NCBI RefSeq assembly: GCF_021545335.1
Contig: NZ_CP089312.1
Location: 1,488,001 to 1,552,000 of the forward strand
Reading direction: 5' to 3'
Source of the DNA: Streptomyces sp. GQFP
Lineage (GTDB): Bacteria > Actinomycetota > Actinomycetes > Streptomycetales > Streptomycetaceae
DNA: 64,000 nt
Numbering within the stretch: the stretch's first letter is position 1; every line of letters begins with the position of its first letter. The position numbers and the translations under genes were made by a program. The notes under the pieces were generated by a model, which did not search any database, had not been told where the DNA came from, and saw only the letters and a list, made by a program, of their open reading frames with translations. Below are positions 8,450 to 16,191 of the stretch, piece after piece.

Positions 8450-9403
8450 TCAGGGACAGCGGACGACCTGTCCGGCGTACGAGAGGTTGCCGCCGAAGCC
8501 GAACAGCAGGACCGGGTCGCCGGTGGCGATCTCGCCGCGCTCGACGAGCTTCGAAAAGGCGAGCGGGATGCTGGCGGCCGAGGTGTTGCCGGACTCGACG
8601 ACATCGCGGGCCACGACGGCGTTCACCGCGCCGATCTTCGCCGCCAGCGGTTCGATGATCCGCAGGTTGGCCTGGTGCAGGACGACGGCGGCGAGGTCCT
8701 CGGGGGCGAGTCCCGCGCGCTCGCAGGCCTGGCGGGCGATGCGCGGCAGTTGGGTGGTGGCCCAGCGGTAGACGCTCTGCCCCTCCTGTGCGAACACCGA
8801 GGGGGTGCCCTCGATCCGTACGGCGTGCCCCATCTCGGGCACGGAACCCCACAGCACGGGCCCGATGCCGGCGATTCCCCCCTCAGCCGGCGGACAGGCC
8901 TCGACGACCGCCGCGCCTGCCCCGTCCCCGACGAGTACGCAGGTCGTGCGGTCGGTCCAGTCCGCCACCGCGGACATCTTGTCGGCGCCGATGACGAGTG
9001 CCCGTACCGATCCCCCGGCCCGTACCGCGTGGTCGGCCGTGGCCAGGGCGTGGGTGAAGCCGGCGCACACGACGTTGAGGTCCATCGTGGCCGCCGAGGG
9101 GACGCCGATCCGGTTCGCGACCCGGGCGGCCATGTTCGGGGAGCGGTCGACGGCCGTGGAGGTGGCGACGAGGACGAGGTCGATGTCGCTCGCGGCCAGG
9201 CCCGCCGCCGCGAGCGCCTTGGCTGCGGCGTGCGCGGCCAGCTCGTCGACGGGCTCGTCGGGCCCGGCGATGTGGCGCGTACGGATGCCCACCCGGCTTC
9301 TGATCCACTCGTCGTTGGTGTCGACCAGACCCGCCAGATCCTCGTTGGTGAGCACCTTGGCGGGCTGGTAGTGACCGACGGCGGCGATGCGCGAGCCGTT
9401 CAT
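8450..9403 (-). CDS. Beta-ketoacyl-ACP synthase III (FabH-like)
   Basis: A 317-residue KAS III enzyme with the full catalytic triad visible: Cys113 (LNVVCAGF), His243 (VVLHQANLR) and Asn273 (VESGNTSAASIP). The N-terminal DTNDEWIRSRVGIRTRHIA motif and C-terminal GFGGNLSYAGQVV match the family. FabH condenses an acyl-CoA starter with malonyl-ACP. This copy stands alone rather than beside fabD/acpP/fabF, so it is probably a FabH paralogue for a dedicated starter unit or secondary metabolite rather than the housekeeping enzyme. The upstream 145 bp contains CACCAGT direct repeats around 9449-9475. Confidence 0.9.
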   Translation of the reverse strand: MNGSRIAAVGHYQPAKVLTNEDLAGLVDTNDEWIRSRVGIRTRHIAGPDEPVDELAAHAAAKALAAAGLAASDIDLVLVATSTAVDRSPNMAARVANRIGVPSAATMDLNVVCAGFTHALATADHAVRAGGSVRALVIGADKMSAVADWTDRTTCVLVGDGAGAAVVEACPPAEGGIAGIGPVLWGSVPEMGHAVRIEGTPSVFAQEGQSVYRWATTQLPRIARQACERAGLAPEDLAAVVLHQANLRIIEPLAAKIGAVNAVVARDVVESGNTSAASIPLAFSKLVERGEIATGDPVLLFGFGGNLSYAGQVVRCP

Positions 9404-9548
9404 GAGTGGGTCCCCTTACTGCTTACTGCATTTCGGTAGCGGGATCCACCAGTCTGATCAGTGACTCACCAGTACGACGGCACGCGATGCCACAGGATTC
9501 ACGCGGCAGGGTTGTCGGCTTCCATCAGACCCCATGGCGACCGAACAC

Positions 9549-9695
9549 CTACCCCGTGAACAGTTGTGTCGCCTTCTGTACCAGTTCGTAGACCCCGTAG
9601 CAGAGCGGGGCCCCCACCCATACCCAGGCGAACACGATCAAGGGCCGCCGGTCGGGCGGTCCCGCGCTCTCAGACGGACTGCTCTCGCCGGCCAT
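9549..9695 (-). CDS. Small single-pass membrane protein, partner of OFA transporter
   Basis: A 48-residue protein with sequence pattern MAGESSPSESAGPPDRRP, then LIVFAWVWVGAPLCYGVYEL and VQKATQLFTG. It has a hydrophilic Ser/Pro start and one transmembrane helix rich in Trp/Gly/Val. Its ATG at 9695 lies 26 bp inside the 3' end of the MFS gene in another frame, with GAAGGAGG just upstream, so the two are almost certainly translated together. Small proteins of this type are annotated beside OFA transporters in actinobacteria as a transporter small subunit; I make that assignment from position and sequence type. It would stabilise or modulate the transporter in the cytoplasmic membrane. Confidence 0.8.
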   Translation of the reverse strand: MAGESSPSESAGPPDRRPLIVFAWVWVGAPLCYGVYELVQKATQLFTG

Positions 9696-11004
9696 CGGCG
9701 GCCTCCTTCGGTGCGGGGATGTGGTGGCGGGGGTCGACGGGGCGGACGAGTTCGTTGGCGACGAAGCCGACGGCGAGCAGTCCGATCATGATGTAGAACG
9801 ACATTCCGTACAGGGCGGAGCCGGTCTTGCCTGCCTCCTCCTGCCGGTCGGCTATCCAGTTGACGATCAACGGGCCGAGGACACCGGCCGTGGACCAGGC
9901 GGTGAGCAGCCGCCCGTGGATCGCGCCGACCTGGTAGGTCCCGAAGAGGTCCTTCAGATAGGCGGGGATGGTGGCGAAGCCGCCGCCGTAGAAGGAGAGG
10001 ATCACCAGCGCGCACAGGATGAACAGCGGCTTGGAGGAGTCCCCGAACCAGGCGATCGAGGCGTACATCAGCGCGCCCACGCCCAGGTAGACGCGGTAGA
10101 TGTTCTTGCGGCCGATCAGGTCGGAGGTGGACGACCAGCCGATCCGGCCCGCCATGTTGGCCGCCGACAGCAGCGCGACGAAGCCGGCCGCCGCCGACAC
10201 CGAGACCGGTGTGGAGCTGTCCGCGAAGAAGTCCTTGATCATGGGCGCGGCCTTCTCCAGGATGCCGATGCCCGCGGTCACGTTCATACAGAGGATGACC
10301 CACAGGCACCAGAACTGGGGGGTCCGCACGGCACTGCGCGCGGAGACCTGGACGCCCGAGAGGGAACTGGGCCCGCTCGCCCCGCCCGCGGCGGGCTTGT
10401 CGCCGCGCGGCACCCGCACGAGGAGTACCCCGAGCGACATGAACACGGCGTACGACAGTCCGTGCACCAGGAAGGCGAGCGCGATCCCGGAGCTGTCGGA
10501 GCCGAACGACTCCAGCATCTGCGCCGACCAGGGCGAGGCGATGAGCGCGCCGCCGCCGAAGCCCATGATGGCGATGCCGGTGGCCATGCCGGGCCGGTCG
10601 GGGAACCACTTGATCAGGGTGGAGACGGGCGAGATGTACCCGATGCCGAGGCCGATGCCGCCCACGAAGCCGTAGCCGAAGACGATCAGCCAGTACTGCT
10701 CGGTGGCGGCGCCGAGCGAGGCGAGCAGGAAGCCGGAGGAGAAGCAGACCAGGGCGACGGTCATGGCCCAGCGCGGACCGTTGCGCTCGACGAGGGTGCC
10801 GCCGAACGCGGCGGACAGGCCGAGCATGACGATGCCGAGCTGGAAGGGCAGCGCGCTCTGCGTGCCGCTGAGGCCGAGGGCGGATTCCAGGGGCGGCTTG
10901 AAGACGCTCCAGGCGTAGGCCTGGCCGATGGAGAGATGGACCGAGAGGGCGGCCGGAGGAACGAGCCAGCGGCTCCAGCCGGGTGGCGCGATGGGGGGAC
11001 TCAT
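9670..11004 (-). CDS. OFA-family MFS transporter (oxalate/formate antiporter-like)
   Basis: A 444-residue, twelve-helix major facilitator. The chosen ATG at 11004 starts MSPPIAPPGWSRWLVPPAAL; the longer open frame upstream is promoter DNA. The segments HLSIGQAYAWSVFKPPLE and GFGYGFVGGIGLGIGYISPVSTLIKWFPD are characteristic of the OFA (oxalate:formate antiporter) family, with later GGGFATIPAYLKDLFGTYQVGAIHGRLLTAWS. Transport of oxalate, formate or another small carboxylate is expected. It overlaps a 48-residue membrane protein gene at its 3' end and is divergent from fdhD, needed for formate dehydrogenase, which supports a formate/oxalate role. Expression may be set by the nearby GntR regulator. 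Confidence 0.9.
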   Translation of the reverse strand: MSPPIAPPGWSRWLVPPAALSVHLSIGQAYAWSVFKPPLESALGLSGTQSALPFQLGIVMLGLSAAFGGTLVERNGPRWAMTVALVCFSSGFLLASLGAATEQYWLIVFGYGFVGGIGLGIGYISPVSTLIKWFPDRPGMATGIAIMGFGGGALIASPWSAQMLESFGSDSSGIALAFLVHGLSYAVFMSLGVLLVRVPRGDKPAAGGASGPSSLSGVQVSARSAVRTPQFWCLWVILCMNVTAGIGILEKAAPMIKDFFADSSTPVSVSAAAGFVALLSAANMAGRIGWSSTSDLIGRKNIYRVYLGVGALMYASIAWFGDSSKPLFILCALVILSFYGGGFATIPAYLKDLFGTYQVGAIHGRLLTAWSTAGVLGPLIVNWIADRQEEAGKTGSALYGMSFYIMIGLLAVGFVANELVRPVDPRHHIPAPKEAADGRREQSV

Positions 11005-11348
11005 GATCCCGGACGATAGGAACCGGCCGCATCCTTGGGAAGACGGCCCGTCGAACTCGCCGACCGTATGCGGTGAGCGGTATCCGGGGTGCGCCGAACG
11101 GTCGTTCGGACCGGACGAACGGTATCCCCGGGGCAGCGCCGAACACCGCTTCCGAGCCACGGACGCCTCGCGCGGCCCGTCCGACCCGTGCCGCAGGTCT
11201 TGCCACACCCCTTGCCGAGGCAACTACCATACTGTAGACAATATTCGCCAGCACGGTTCCACCTCACGGCCACGCTCCTCGCCCGTGCAGGACAATGAGA
11301 CCGTGAAGGCCACCCACCAGCACGTACAGAACCGGGGCTGATCAAGGC
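11005..11348. promoter_or_regulatory. OFA transporter / fdhD divergent promoter region
   Basis: This 344-bp gap holds no convincing gene. The only markedly AT-rich part is TACCATACTGTAGACAATAT near 11226-11245, containing ACTGTAGAC (11230-11238), the inverted copy of GTCTACAGT found upstream of the GntR gene, in a near-palindromic context (ACTGTAGACAAT). It could serve as a shared operator. I see no clear -10/-35 pair for either direction. Confidence 0.45.
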
Positions 11349-12206
11349 ATGGGACGAGTCACGGAACGACGCAAGGTGATCCGCATCCGGGACGGCGCGG
11401 TCTCCGCCCGTCCGGACACCCTCGTCGCCGAGGAACCCATGGAGATCCGGCTGAACGGCAAGCCGATCGCCATCACCATGCGGACACCGGGCGACGACTT
11501 CGCACTCGCCGCCGGCTTCCTGGTGAGCGAGGGCGTGCTCGCCGAGGGGCGCGAACTCCAGAACATCGTGTACTGCGCGGGCGCCACGGACGACGGCTCG
11601 AACACGTACAACGTGGTCGATGTGCGGACGGCTCCGGACGTGGTGCTGCCCGACATCACGCTGGAGCGGAACGTGTACACGACGTCCTCGTGCGGGCTGT
11701 GCGGCAAGGCCAGTCTGGACGCCGTCCGTACGACTGCCCGCTGGCCCATCGACGACGGCGCCGACGCTCCCCCGGTCCGGCTTGCACCCGAACTGCTCGC
11801 GAGCCTCCCCGACCGGCTCCGCGCGTCCCAACGGGTGTTCGACCGGACCGGGGGCCTGCACGCGGCGGCCCTGTTCACGGAGGAGGGCGAACTGCTCGAC
11901 ATCCGTGAGGACGTCGGCCGGCACAACGCGGTCGACAAACTGGTCGGGCGGGCACTCCAGAACGGCCGGCTGCCGCTGTCCCGGACGATCCTGCTGGTCT
12001 CGGGGCGGGCCTCGTTCGAGCTGGCACAGAAGGCGGTCATGGCCGGGATCCCGGTACTGGCGGCCGTCTCGGCACCCTCGTCGCTCGCCGTCGACCTGGC
12101 GGCCGAGTCGGGGCTGACGCTGGTGGGGTTCCTCCGGGGCTCCAACATGAACGTGTACGCGGGCGAGGACCGTATCGCCCTGACGGCCGCGGCCTCCCAG
12201 GGCTGA
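11349..12206 (+). CDS. fdhD: Formate dehydrogenase accessory sulfurtransferase FdhD
   Basis: A 285-residue cytosolic protein. FdhD carries a persulfide from a cysteine desulfurase to the molybdenum cofactor of formate dehydrogenase. The catalytic CxxC is at Cys115/Cys118 (YTTSSCGLCGKAS), and the substrate/cofactor region DDFALAAGFLVSEG at residues 49-62 and AVDKLVGRAL-type segment EDVGRHNAVDKLVGRAL are all present. The start codon at 11349 has only a weak AAGG RBS. It is divergent from an OFA-type transporter gene, a pairing that links formate import or export with formate oxidation; no formate dehydrogenase structural gene is in this window. Confidence 0.95.
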   Translation: MGRVTERRKVIRIRDGAVSARPDTLVAEEPMEIRLNGKPIAITMRTPGDDFALAAGFLVSEGVLAEGRELQNIVYCAGATDDGSNTYNVVDVRTAPDVVLPDITLERNVYTTSSCGLCGKASLDAVRTTARWPIDDGADAPPVRLAPELLASLPDRLRASQRVFDRTGGLHAAALFTEEGELLDIREDVGRHNAVDKLVGRALQNGRLPLSRTILLVSGRASFELAQKAVMAGIPVLAAVSAPSSLAVDLAAESGLTLVGFLRGSNMNVYAGEDRIALTAAASQG

Positions 12207-12313
12207 CCGGCCGCCAGGGCTGACCGGCTTCCCCGCGGCACGGCGGCGGGGCCCCGAACGGCGGGGAGCGCCCCCTGCGCCACTGGGGCCCCGCCTCTAC
12301 CACCGGTCCTCCG

Positions 12314-12745
12314 CTACCCGGTGCCCGAGACCCGGGTGAGCAGGGACGTCAACAGTTCGCGTTCCACGACGGTGAGCGGCGCCAGCAGCTCGTCGTTGGC
12401 CCTGCGCGCGGCCCGTTCGCAGCGGGCCAGCAGCCGCCGTCCGTCCGCGGTGAGCGTCACCGCGTTCTTGCGCCGGTCGTGCGGGTCGGGTGCGCGGACG
12501 ACCAGTCCGGCGTCCTGGAGATCGTTGAGCACGCCGACCATGTCCTTGGCGTCGAGCCCCACCCCGCGCACCAGTTCGGCCTGCGCGACCGGGCCCAGCT
12601 CCGCGACGGCGGAGAGCACCACGTGATGCCACATCTTCAGCCCTTCACGGGCCAGCGCGGCGGCGACCAGCGCCCGCCCGCGGTCGGCTGCCCTCCCCAG
12701 GATCCAGCTGGGGAGGACGCGTATCGAACGAAGTTCGGCAGACAT
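12314..12745 (-). CDS. MarR family transcriptional regulator
   Basis: A 143-residue winged-helix regulator. The core reads HVVLSAVAELGPVAQAELVRGVGLDAKDMVGVLNDLQDAGLVVRAPDPHDRRKNAVTLTADGRRLL: recognition helix, then the wing with the conserved D-x-R-x-x-x-V/A-x-L-T motif. MarR proteins are dimeric repressors responding to phenolics, oxidants or antibiotics. Its 5' region carries a perfect and an imperfect copy of the same dyad (12767-12783 and 12797-12813), so autoregulation is likely. The ATG at 12745 is close to the dyads. It converges on fdhD; its other target may be the sialidase gene 334 bp away. Confidence 0.9.
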   Translation of the reverse strand: MSAELRSIRVLPSWILGRAADRGRALVAAALAREGLKMWHHVVLSAVAELGPVAQAELVRGVGLDAKDMVGVLNDLQDAGLVVRAPDPHDRRKNAVTLTADGRRLLARCERAARRANDELLAPLTVVERELLTSLLTRVSGTG

Positions 12746-12766
12746 AGGAAAAGACTAGCGAATAAT

Positions 12767-12813
12767 CATTGGACCTCCCAACGGTTATACGTTTATCGTT
12801 GGGACTCCCAACG
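12767..12813. promoter_or_regulatory. Twin MarR operator dyads
   Basis: CGTTGGGA-C-TCCCAACG at 12797-12813 is a perfect palindrome with 8-bp arms. At 12767-12783 the right arm TCCCAACG is repeated exactly with a degenerate left arm CATTGGAC. The copies are 30 bp apart centre to centre, about three helical turns, and lie 22-68 bp upstream of the MarR start, with AT-rich promoter-like DNA between them. Confidence 0.7.
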
Positions 12814-13079
12814 GTTCTCGCGGAGGTGCGGTGTGGTCGATGTCGGCGGCGTGGCCCTGCCCGGCCGAATAGCAAGGTTGTCCTGATACCGCGTCACGCG
12901 GTTCTTGTGGGGCAGCTGAGCAGCCAACTACCGTCTGATGCGCGCAAGTTGGACGTGGGATGTCCGAATTTCCGGATGCCCTGTTGTTCAGATGTCCAGA
13001 CCTCTGAAATCACCGACTCACGTTCAGAACTCTGAAGTCCAGACGCATGAAGTCCAGACGTTGAAGGGCAGGGCCGCAC
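12814..13079. promoter_or_regulatory. Sialidase upstream region with repeated motifs
   Basis: No gene is seen here. The last 100 bp are unusually AT-rich and repetitive: GTCCAGAC occurs at 12994-13001, 13037-13044 and 13052-13059, and two inverted repeats TTCAGA-N10-TCTGAA (12987-13008) and TTCAGA-N2-TCTGAA (13023-13036) lie among them. This looks like a multi-site operator for the sialidase promoter. Confidence 0.5.
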
Positions 13080-14981
13080 ATGCCGTCAAGTCTTCGCGCA
13101 CGTCTCAGATCCACCCTCACGGCCGTGTTCACCACGGCCGCTCTGCTGTTCGCGCTGCCGAGCCCCGCGGGCGCCGAACAGGCCACCCCGACGGCCACGT
13201 TCGAGCAGCAGGTACTCTTCCGGGCCTCCCAGGACCCCGGCTATGCCTGCTACCGGATCCCGGCCGTCGTCCGGACCCTGAAGGGCACGCTGCTGGCGTT
13301 CTCCGAGGGGCGGAAGGACAACTGCGGGGACGCCGGTGACATCGACATCGTCGTCAAGAGGTCCACCGACGACGGCGTCACCTGGGGTCCGCTCCAGGTC
13401 GTGGACGACGGCGGGGTCGACACCCACGGCAACCCGGCGCCGATCGTGGACCGGGAGACCGGCCGCATCCTCCTCGCGGAGACCTGGAACACGGGCCGGG
13501 GCGGCGGCAACTGCCCGGTGCCCTGCGACCGCAGCCCCCATCTGCAGTACAGCGACGACGACGGACTGACCTGGTCCGAGCCGCGCGACCTCAGCGCCGA
13601 GATCATGCCGCCCGAGTGGAACTCCTGGTACGCGACGGGCCCCGTGCACGGCATCCAGCTCACCCGGGGGGCGCACGCGGGCCGGCTCGTCTTCGGCGTC
13701 AACACCGAGACGTGGGACGGCAGCCGGATCAGCGCCAACCACGCCGCGCTGATCATCAGCGACGACGGCGGCAACCACTGGAAGGTCGGCGCCACCGACA
13801 CCTGGCCGATCGCGGCCGACGGCACCTTCCGGCAGAAACCCTCCGAGGTGACGCTCACCGAGCGCCAGGACGGGGTGATCCTGGTCAGCGGGCGCGAACA
13901 GGACGGTACGGATCTCGGACACCGCACCCAGGCCTTCAGCGCCGACGGCGGCAGCAGCTTCCAGACCCCGTTCCACGCCCTCCCTGACCTCTACGCGCCC
14001 CAGGTCCAGTGCTCCACCGTCGACTTCGGCGCCCGCGTACTGCTGGCCTGCCCGGGCGATCCCGACCGGCGCCGGACGATGATGATCCGTTCGTCGTACG
14101 ACGGAGGACGCACCTGGGACAGCGTGGACCGGGGCACGGTCGTCACCCGGGACTGGTCGGGCTACTCCGATCTGGTGAAGATCGACAGCACGATGGTGGG
14201 CCTGCTGTACGAGGGAGGCACCGTCGACGCCCGCGACGAGATCCGCTTCGCCCGCTTCTCCGAGGACTGGCTGACCCCGGCGCGCGGCCCCGATCCGACC
14301 ACCCGTGACCTGGCCCCGGGCGCCCGCCCGGCCGCCGTTCTCGGCGGCGCCGCGCGGACCGACGGTGTGTTCGGTGGCGGCGCACTGGAGTTCGACGGCG
14401 TGGACGACGCCGTACGCCTCCCGTACAGCGACCGGCTGCCGCTCGGCACGAAGGACTTCACGGTGGCCCTCTGGTTCCGTACCACGGCGACGACGGGTGA
14501 CCGGCCGCTGCTGTGGATGGGCGGGGTCGGCTCCACCCAGCCGCAGGTCTGGCTGCGCGCCGAGCCCGCGAGCAACCGTGTCCGGGGGCTGATGACCGTC
14601 CGGGACGGCGCGTCGGCGGTCAGGACGGCGTCGGCGACCTCCGTGGGTACCTACAACGACGGGCAGTGGCACTTCGCCGCTCTGCGTCGTGGCGGTGGCC
14701 AGTTCACGCTCTTCGTCGACGGTACGGCGGTGAGTGTCGCGGACGTTGCCGGGTCTGTCAGTCGCAACTCGGCGTTCGGGGTGCATGTCGGGGAGCGGAT
14801 GGACAGTCTGCAGCACTTCGGAGGTGCGATCGATGATGTGCGGGTGTGGGACCGGGCGTTGGGCACGGCGGAGCTGTCCGCCGCGGCGATGACCGCGACG
14901 GTGGATCCGGCTACGGCCACTAGCAATACGGTGCTTTGGCTGCCTCTGGATCAGGTGACCGCGAGTCGCGCCGTGAAGTAG
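13080..14981 (+). CDS. Secreted exo-alpha-sialidase with C-terminal LamG domain
   Basis: A 633-residue extracellular enzyme. Residues 1-~32 are a signal peptide ending SPAGAEQA. The catalytic six-bladed propeller starts with the YRIP version of the sialidase FRIP motif (YACYRIPAVV) and has five Asp-box-like repeats: STDDGVTW, SDDDGLTW, SDDGGNHW, SADGGSSF and SYDGGRTW. Residues ~430-625 are a LamG/concanavalin-like domain (LGTKDFTVALWFRT...DGQWHFAALRRGGGQFTLFVDG), probably for glycan binding. It would release terminal sialic acid from host or environmental glycoconjugates. Its 3' end overlaps the converging transporter gene by 62 bp. Repeated motifs upstream suggest regulated expression. Confidence 0.9.
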   Translation: MPSSLRARLRSTLTAVFTTAALLFALPSPAGAEQATPTATFEQQVLFRASQDPGYACYRIPAVVRTLKGTLLAFSEGRKDNCGDAGDIDIVVKRSTDDGVTWGPLQVVDDGGVDTHGNPAPIVDRETGRILLAETWNTGRGGGNCPVPCDRSPHLQYSDDDGLTWSEPRDLSAEIMPPEWNSWYATGPVHGIQLTRGAHAGRLVFGVNTETWDGSRISANHAALIISDDGGNHWKVGATDTWPIAADGTFRQKPSEVTLTERQDGVILVSGREQDGTDLGHRTQAFSADGGSSFQTPFHALPDLYAPQVQCSTVDFGARVLLACPGDPDRRRTMMIRSSYDGGRTWDSVDRGTVVTRDWSGYSDLVKIDSTMVGLLYEGGTVDARDEIRFARFSEDWLTPARGPDPTTRDLAPGARPAAVLGGAARTDGVFGGGALEFDGVDDAVRLPYSDRLPLGTKDFTVALWFRTTATTGDRPLLWMGGVGSTQPQVWLRAEPASNRVRGLMTVRDGASAVRTASATSVGTYNDGQWHFAALRRGGGQFTLFVDGTAVSVADVAGSVSRNSAFGVHVGERMDSLQHFGGAIDDVRVWDRALGTAELSAAAMTATVDPATATSNTVLWLPLDQVTASRAVK

Positions 14982-16056
14982 GCGGTTCGTCGGCCGCGGG
15001 CCCGGTGGGGGCTTGTCGCGCCCCGCGGCGGAGCCGCAAATCAACACAGCCCCGCGCCCCTTTCGGGGCGCATTGCGCACCCGAACCCACCGGGTCCTGC
15101 GAGCGGCGTTTGGCTATGACCGCGCAGACCATCAGCTGCATCTGGTGGAAGAGCATCAGGGGCAGTACGGCCAGTGAGGCCTGGGGGCCGAACAGGACGC
15201 TTGCCATGGGGAGTCCCGCCGCCAGGGACTTCTTCGAGCCGGCGAACTGGATCGTGATCCGGTCCTCGCGGTCGAAGCGGAGCGCCTTGCCGCCGTACCA
15301 GGTGAGCGTCAGCATCACCGCGAGCAGTACGGCCTCGACGACCAGCAGTCCGGCGAGCCGCGCCGGACTGACCTGGTGCCAGATGCCCTCGACCATGCCC
15401 TCGCTGAACGCGGTGTAGACGACGAGGAGGATGGAGCCCCGGTCGACCAGCCCGAGCACCTTCTTGTGCCGGGTGATGAACGCGCCGATCCAGCGCCGGA
15501 GCAGCTGCCCGGCGACGAACGGGACCAGCAGCTGGAGCACGATCTCCAGGAGCGAGTCGAGCGAGAAGCCGCCGCCGGTGCTGCCGAGCAGGGTGGCCGC
15601 GAGCAGCGGGGTGACGACGATGCCGACGAGGGAGGAGAAGGAGCCCGCGCAGATCGCGGCGGGCACATTGCCCCGGGCCATCGACGTGAAGGCTATGGAC
15701 GACTGGATCGTGGACGGGACGAGGGTGAGGAAGAGCAGGCCGGTGTAGAGGTCGTGGGTCAGGAACACCGGTTCGAGTCCACGGGCGGCGAGGCCGAGCA
15801 GCGGGAAGACGACGAACGTACAGGCGAGGACCGTGGCGTGCAGCCGCCAGTGCTTCAGCCCGTCCAGCGCCTCGCGGGTGGAGAGGCGGGCGCCGTAGAG
15901 GAAGAAGAGGAAGGCGATGGCGGCCGTGGAAGCACCGGATGCGACGTCGGCGCCCGTCCCGCGCGCGGGGAGGAGCGCCGCGAGGCCCACCGTCCCGAGC
16001 AACAGCAGGATGTAGGGGTCGATCGGCATCCAGCTCGGCCACTTCAGGCGTTTCAC
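14920..16056 (-). CDS. Bile acid:sodium symporter family (BASS/SBF-like) transporter
   Basis: A 378-residue membrane protein with nine to ten hydrophobic helices of the SBF-like family (VPSTIQSSIAFTSMARGNVPAAICAGSFSSLVGIVVTPLL; QFAGSKKSLAAGLPMASVLFG). It probably takes up or exports an organic anion with sodium. The family-like part ends at about AKRRSQDP; the last ~58 residues (SGAQCAPKGARGCVDLRLRR...) are encoded by a dispersed hairpin repeat and then by the antisense of the sialidase 3' end. This tail looks like read-through into a repeat that removed the original stop. A divergent LysR gene is its probable regulator. Confidence 0.88.
   Translation of the reverse strand: MKRLKWPSWMPIDPYILLLLGTVGLAALLPARGTGADVASGASTAAIAFLFFLYGARLSTREALDGLKHWRLHATVLACTFVVFPLLGLAARGLEPVFLTHDLYTGLLFLTLVPSTIQSSIAFTSMARGNVPAAICAGSFSSLVGIVVTPLLAATLLGSTGGGFSLDSLLEIVLQLLVPFVAGQLLRRWIGAFITRHKKVLGLVDRGSILLVVYTAFSEGMVEGIWHQVSPARLAGLLVVEAVLLAVMLTLTWYGGKALRFDREDRITIQFAGSKKSLAAGLPMASVLFGPQASLAVLPLMLFHQMQLMVCAVIAKRRSQDPVGSGAQCAPKGARGCVDLRLRRGARQAPTGPAADEPPTSRRDSRSPDPEAAKAPYC
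14998..15080 (+). repeat. Dispersed hairpin repeat, long type, inside BASS 3' coding end
   Basis: It contains GGCTTGTCGCGCCCCGCGG, GGAGCCGCAAATCAACACAG and the hairpin GCGCCCC-TTTC-GGGGCGC (15054-15071). It aligns closely to the inverted copy at 43611-43690, sharing a ~30-bp internal block (GCGGCGGAGCCGCA..TC.A.ACAGCC) absent from the short copies at 1634, 26065 and 32731. Confidence 0.75.
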
Positions 16057-16164
16057 GGTGCTCCACTACTCGGGGACAGGGATGTCAGGTTCATGGACGG
16101 TCGTGCCCTTTCCATCGTCCTCCTCGGGTTCGTGATCGGGAATCCCGTACACCGCTCTGACTGT

Positions 16165-16181
16165 CATCACGTTTCGCGATG
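16165..16181. promoter_or_regulatory. Dyad in BASS/LysR divergent promoter
   Basis: CATCACG-TTT-CGCGATG is a 17-bp interrupted dyad with one mismatch in 7-bp arms, 11 bp before the LysR start and about 110 bp before the transporter start. LysR proteins normally bind T-N11-A dyads near their own promoter and control the divergent gene. Confidence 0.45.
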
Positions 16182-16191
16182 ACGCGCTAGC

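Noticed and set aside
9638..11254. 538-codon frame overlapping the OFA transporter
   Set aside because: Extremely Arg-rich and featureless; the transporter frame in another phase has clear membrane helices and family motifs.
11089..11341. Short plus-strand frames between the OFA transporter and fdhD
   Set aside because: They lack an RBS and conserved character, and they cross the AT-rich operator-like patch.
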